Shown one piece after another: positions 13,769 to 15,943 of a stretch of DNA of 15,943 nucleotides. The stretch is from the NCBI GenBank assembly GCA_902795525.1, contig CADBLN010000050.1, forward strand, positions 1 through 15,943. The letters are read 5' to 3'. The position numbers and the translations under genes are program-made. Source of the DNA: an uncultured Erysipelotrichaceae bacterium. GTDB lineage: Bacteria; Bacillota_I; Bacilli_A; Erysipelotrichales; Erysipelotrichaceae. Positions within the stretch are counted from its first letter, which is position 1. Each line of letters begins with the position of its first letter. The notes beneath the pieces are model-generated. The model saw only the letters and a list, made by a program, of their open reading frames with translations, had not been told where the DNA came from and did not search any database.

Positions 13769-14276
13769 TTCTTTCTAAAAAGTCTTTTCCCTTTTGGCTT
13801 TCATCAAGTGACAAACCAGGATAATCAAGCTGCCTTAAAACTTCATAGACCAAAATTGCCACACAATTTGACAGATTAAGACTTCTTGCCTCTGGATTCA
13901 TTGGCAAACGAATGCAGTCATCAAGATGCTGTTTCAAAATATGTTTTGGTATACCTGTTGATTCTTTGCCAAAAACCAAATATATGTCTTCACCACATTC
14001 CTTAAAATTAAACTTATCTGCTGACTTATGCCCATAACGAGTAGAGAAATAAATGTTCTTTGGTTGATTCTTTTCGATGAAGTCCTCCCAATTTAGATAT
14101 TCATGAATCTCTGTATTCTCGATATAGTCCATCCCTGCCCTTTTTAAGTGCTTTTCATCAAAGAAAAAACCATAAGGTTTTATCATATGCAAAATACTAT
14201 TAGTTGCCATGCAAGTTCTGATTATATTTCCCGTATTCTGTGGTATCTCGGGTTCATACAAAACAACATGTATCAT
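13746..14276 (-). CDS. trmL: tRNA (cytidine/uridine-34 2'-O)-methyltransferase TrmL
   Basis: SPOUT-fold enzyme that methylates the 2'-OH of wobble residue 34 in certain leucine tRNAs using S-adenosylmethionine. The 176 residues show all three SpoU motifs: EPEIPQNTGNIIRTCMAT (Asn14, Arg20), YLVFGKESTGIPKHIL, and CIRLPMNPEARSLNLSNCV followed by LVYEVLRQLDYPG. Its size fits single-domain TrmL rather than the larger rRNA methylases. The ATG follows the upstream stop codon directly, with GGAGGG about ten bases before it. It is the third cistron of the rdgB group. Confidence 0.94.
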   Translation of the reverse strand: MIHVVLYEPEIPQNTGNIIRTCMATNSILHMIKPYGFFFDEKHLKRAGMDYIENTEIHEYLNWEDFIEKNQPKNIYFSTRYGHKSADKFNFKECGEDIYLVFGKESTGIPKHILKQHLDDCIRLPMNPEARSLNLSNCVAILVYEVLRQLDYPGLSLDESQKGKDFLERNEWDENS

Positions 14277-14915
14277 TTAACTGACCCTCCTTGTTCTTTC
14301 CTTGTTTATGAATACAGCACATAAAAAGAATAATGTTGAAACTATCAAAATGGCGCAATTCCTAAAAAATTCCTGAGGGAGTACTAGAATTATCTGATCT
14401 GTTGCTGGATTAAACCACCAATTGGTTTTTCCAGGAAAAAATATCTGATGAAAGACAATGAATGTCTCCTCAAAGTCTATTGCGCCTACCATTACAATCA
14501 AGATAAAACAAAGCAATAGTGATAAGGCTCCCCAATACCTTGGTGAATGGCCTTTGACAAACGAGTAAGAATATTTCTTTTGGAGTTTGCTGATAACGAT
14601 AATTGCTGTGGATATAATTAAAACAGCCGCATCAAGTCTAAACAGTTTCCCAACATCTTCGAAATGGGATTTACCACTTTCCGAAAACTTCATCACGCCA
14701 GTGGAAAACTCACCACCAAAAAAACAAAAATCCATCATTTCGTCATATGCTGTTTTTATTTCTTCCTTAGTAAAACCACTTTGAGTTAAGTTCATCGCAT
14801 CAATATGAACATAGTAAAAAGGTCTGATGACAAGTGGCATCATTATTGAGAAAGACAGAATGAATCCCATCCACGCCATGACTAATGTGTAAAACAAACC
14901 TTTACTTTCTTTCAT
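14277..14915 (-). CDS. lit: Lit-like membrane protein (TIGR01906/DUF1461), lipoprotein lyso-form acyltransferase
   Basis: Integral membrane protein of the TIGR01906/DUF1461 family. Characterised members in low-GC Gram-positives (Lit) move an acyl chain within lipoproteins, from the diacylglycerol to the N-terminal amine, giving lyso-lipoproteins. The 212 residues have four hydrophobic segments (about 10-30, 96-110, 129-147, 185-203). The family's two essential histidines appear at His84 (FSESGKSHFEDVGKLF) and His156 (FIVFHQIFFPG), close to the numbering recalled for the Bacillus enzyme. NWWFNPATDQIILVLPQEFF is the other hallmark. It lies one base after rdgB and directly before trmL. Family membership is strong; the activity is inferred from homologues, and not every member is proven. 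Confidence 0.82.
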   Translation of the reverse strand: MKESKGLFYTLVMAWMGFILSFSIMMPLVIRPFYYVHIDAMNLTQSGFTKEEIKTAYDEMMDFCFFGGEFSTGVMKFSESGKSHFEDVGKLFRLDAAVLIISTAIIVISKLQKKYSYSFVKGHSPRYWGALSLLLCFILIVMVGAIDFEETFIVFHQIFFPGKTNWWFNPATDQIILVLPQEFFRNCAILIVSTLFFLCAVFINKERTRRVS

Positions 14916-14916
14916 A

Positions 14917-15498
14917 TTAATAATTCTCTTTCAAATATTCCAATAATAATCGGGTTGCTTTCCCTCTGTGTGATATTGCATTCTTTTCTGCTGAAGTTAA
15001 TTCAGCACTTGTCTTATCTAAACCTTTGGGAATGAAGATAGGATCATAACCAAAGCCATTAGAACCCTTTGGTTCAAAAGCAATACTGCCTTCCATTATT
15101 CCTTCAAATAAGTGAGATTCACCTTCATGGTCAATTAAAGCAATCGCACATGTGAACCAAGCACTACGATCCGCTTTATCTTTTAACATCTCTATAATAA
15201 CTGCATTTGTTTCAGTATTTGTCTTATCACCCATAAATCTTGCTGAATAAATACCTGGCGCACCGTCCAACGCTGTTATTGATAAACCTGAATCATCTGC
15301 AATACAAATCATCTTGCAGCTTTTAACAACACTTTCAGCTTTCAACAAGGCATTTTCAGAAAACGTAGTACCTGTTTCTTCAACATCAGTATGATTAATC
15401 TCGCTTAAATCATGAATCACAAATCCTAGAGGTTCTAAGATTTCTTTATATTCTTTAACTTTATTCAAGTTGCCAGTGGCAATCATTATATCTTTCAT
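14917..15498 (-). CDS. rdgB: Non-canonical purine NTP pyrophosphatase (RdgB/HAM1)
   Basis: Hydrolyses dITP, XTP and ITP to the monophosphates, keeping deaminated purines out of nucleic acids. From the ATG at 15496-15498 it has 193 residues, normal for the family. Hallmarks are IATGNLNKVKEYKEIL at the N-terminus, ADDSGLSITALDGAPGIYSARF (catalytic Asp), FEPKGSNGFGYDPIF and ELTSAEKNAISHRGKA. The ATG is chosen because GGGAG lies about eight bases upstream; an in-frame TTG at 15526-15528 is earlier but lacks a ribosome site and abuts the TATAAT at 15529-15534. First gene of a group with lit and trmL. Confidence 0.95.
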   Translation of the reverse strand: MKDIMIATGNLNKVKEYKEILEPLGFVIHDLSEINHTDVEETGTTFSENALLKAESVVKSCKMICIADDSGLSITALDGAPGIYSARFMGDKTNTETNAVIIEMLKDKADRSAWFTCAIALIDHEGESHLFEGIMEGSIAFEPKGSNGFGYDPIFIPKGLDKTSAELTSAEKNAISHRGKATRLLLEYLKENY

Positions 15499-15528
15499 CT
15501 TCAATCTCCCGATAACTAATTCTAGCAA

Positions 15529-15534
15529 ATTATA
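15529..15534 (-). promoter_or_regulatory. Probable -10 of the rdgB operon
   Basis: TATAAT on the minus strand, about 30 bases before the rdgB ATG. The -35 region is only T-rich, because it overlaps the U-tract of the rplT terminator. Confidence 0.5.
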
Positions 15535-15550
15535 ACTGTTCTGTTAAACA

Positions 15551-15580
15551 AGAAAAAAGAATAGTTTAATAACTATTCTT
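15551..15580 (-). terminator. Terminator of rplT, overlapping its stop codon
   Basis: AAGAAUAGUU and AACUAUUCUU form a ten-pair stem around a four-base loop (15557-15580), then UUUU. The rplT TAG (15573-15575) lies inside the stem. Confidence 0.85.
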
Positions 15581-15943
15581 TGTTACCCTTTTCTAAAGCT
15601 TTCTTTGCTTTGTCACAAATAGCAGTGAATCCTTTAGGATCATGAATTGCGATTTCAGACAACATTTTTCTATTGATTTCAATCTTAGCTTCTTTTAAGC
15701 CATGCATTAATAGTGAGTAGTTAATGTCATTGCTATGAGCTGCAGCATTGATACGAGCAATCCATAGCTTTCTCATTTCTCTCTTTAATTGTCTTCTATC
15801 ACGGTAAGCATATTTTAATGAATGCATTACTTGCTCATGAGCTGTACGATAAAGAGCATGTTTTGAGCCGAAATAACCTTTAGCTAATTTTAATGTCTTC
15901 TTACGACGATTACGTGCTACTGTTCCGTTTACTGATCTTGGCA
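15573..15943 (-). CDS. rplT: 50S ribosomal protein L20, first base of start codon outside window
   Basis: L20 binds 23S rRNA early in large-subunit assembly and in many bacteria represses its own infC-rpmI-rplT operon. The frame continues to the edge, where the first two bases on the minus strand are TG followed by PRSVNGTVARNRRKKTLKL, so only one base of the start codon is missing. The full protein would be about 123 residues, as usual. Hallmarks are AKGYFGSKHALYR, YAYRDRRQLKREMRKLW and ARINAAAHSNDINYS. The internal Met at 15825-15827 is not the start. infC, rpmI and any L20 leader would lie to the right of the window. Confidence 0.97.
   Translation of the reverse strand, partial: PRSVNGTVARNRRKKTLKLAKGYFGSKHALYRTAHEQVMHSLKYAYRDRRQLKREMRKLWIARINAAAHSNDINYSLLMHGLKEAKIEINRKMLSEIAIHDPKGFTAICDKAKKALEKGNKE

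Noticed and set aside
15825..15827. An L20 start at the internal Met
   Set aside because: Upstream codons continue as perfect L20 sequence to the window edge.
1..15943. CRISPR arrays, insertion sequences, prophage or defence genes
   Set aside because: No repeat-spacer pattern, transposase, integrase, terminal inverted repeats or nuclease-toxin pair was seen; almost all open sequence is assigned to housekeeping genes.

Overview
The window looks like a compact chromosomal segment of a low-GC Gram-positive bacterium (Bacillota). The base composition is AT-rich. Aminoacyl-tRNA synthetase genes are controlled by T-box leaders. There is a Spx-type RNA polymerase regulator, and mnmA, recD2 and alaS lie next to each other as they roughly do in Bacillus. 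Short spacers, overlapping genes and many short intrinsic terminators suggest a small streamlined genome; an Erysipelotrichia-like host is possible, but that is only an impression. Nearly everything is on the minus strand. I see no insertion sequence, prophage, CRISPR array or defence island.

Right to left along the minus strand: rplT (L20, only the first base of its start codon is missing) ends in a terminator. A cluster of rdgB, a Lit-like lipoprotein-remodelling membrane protein (TIGR01906/DUF1461), trmL and a four-helix membrane protein of unknown function follows. A 63-residue membrane protein, ridA with a cysteine-rich tail, and rmuC with its terminator come next. Then comes a MacB-type export operon: a one-helix adaptor-like protein, an ATPase, an FtsX/MacB-fold permease and a possible 22-residue membrane peptide. 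It converges on the plus-strand trpS gene and shares a bidirectional terminator with it.

trpS has a clear tryptophan T-box leader (UGG specifier, antiterminator and terminator). A glycerophosphodiester phosphodiesterase gene runs divergently from it and converges on a small two-helix membrane protein gene. A short stretch with a minus-strand terminator follows, holding a degraded gene or an overlooked small ORF. Next is tRNA-Arg(ACG). Then come spx with a C-terminal cysteine cluster, mnmA (2-thiouridylase), recD2 (helicase), and alaS behind an alanine T-box leader (GCU specifier). alaS runs off the left edge.

Most genes are translation, tRNA and nucleotide-hygiene housekeeping. The points most worth a second look are two probable leaderless genes (mnmA and the transporter adaptor gene), the cysteine-rich tails added to Spx and RidA, three tandem G-U wobble pairs in the T stem of tRNA-Arg, the small peptide at the end of the transporter operon, and the unexplained coding-like stretch at 6130-6348. 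I found no convincing new multi-gene system.
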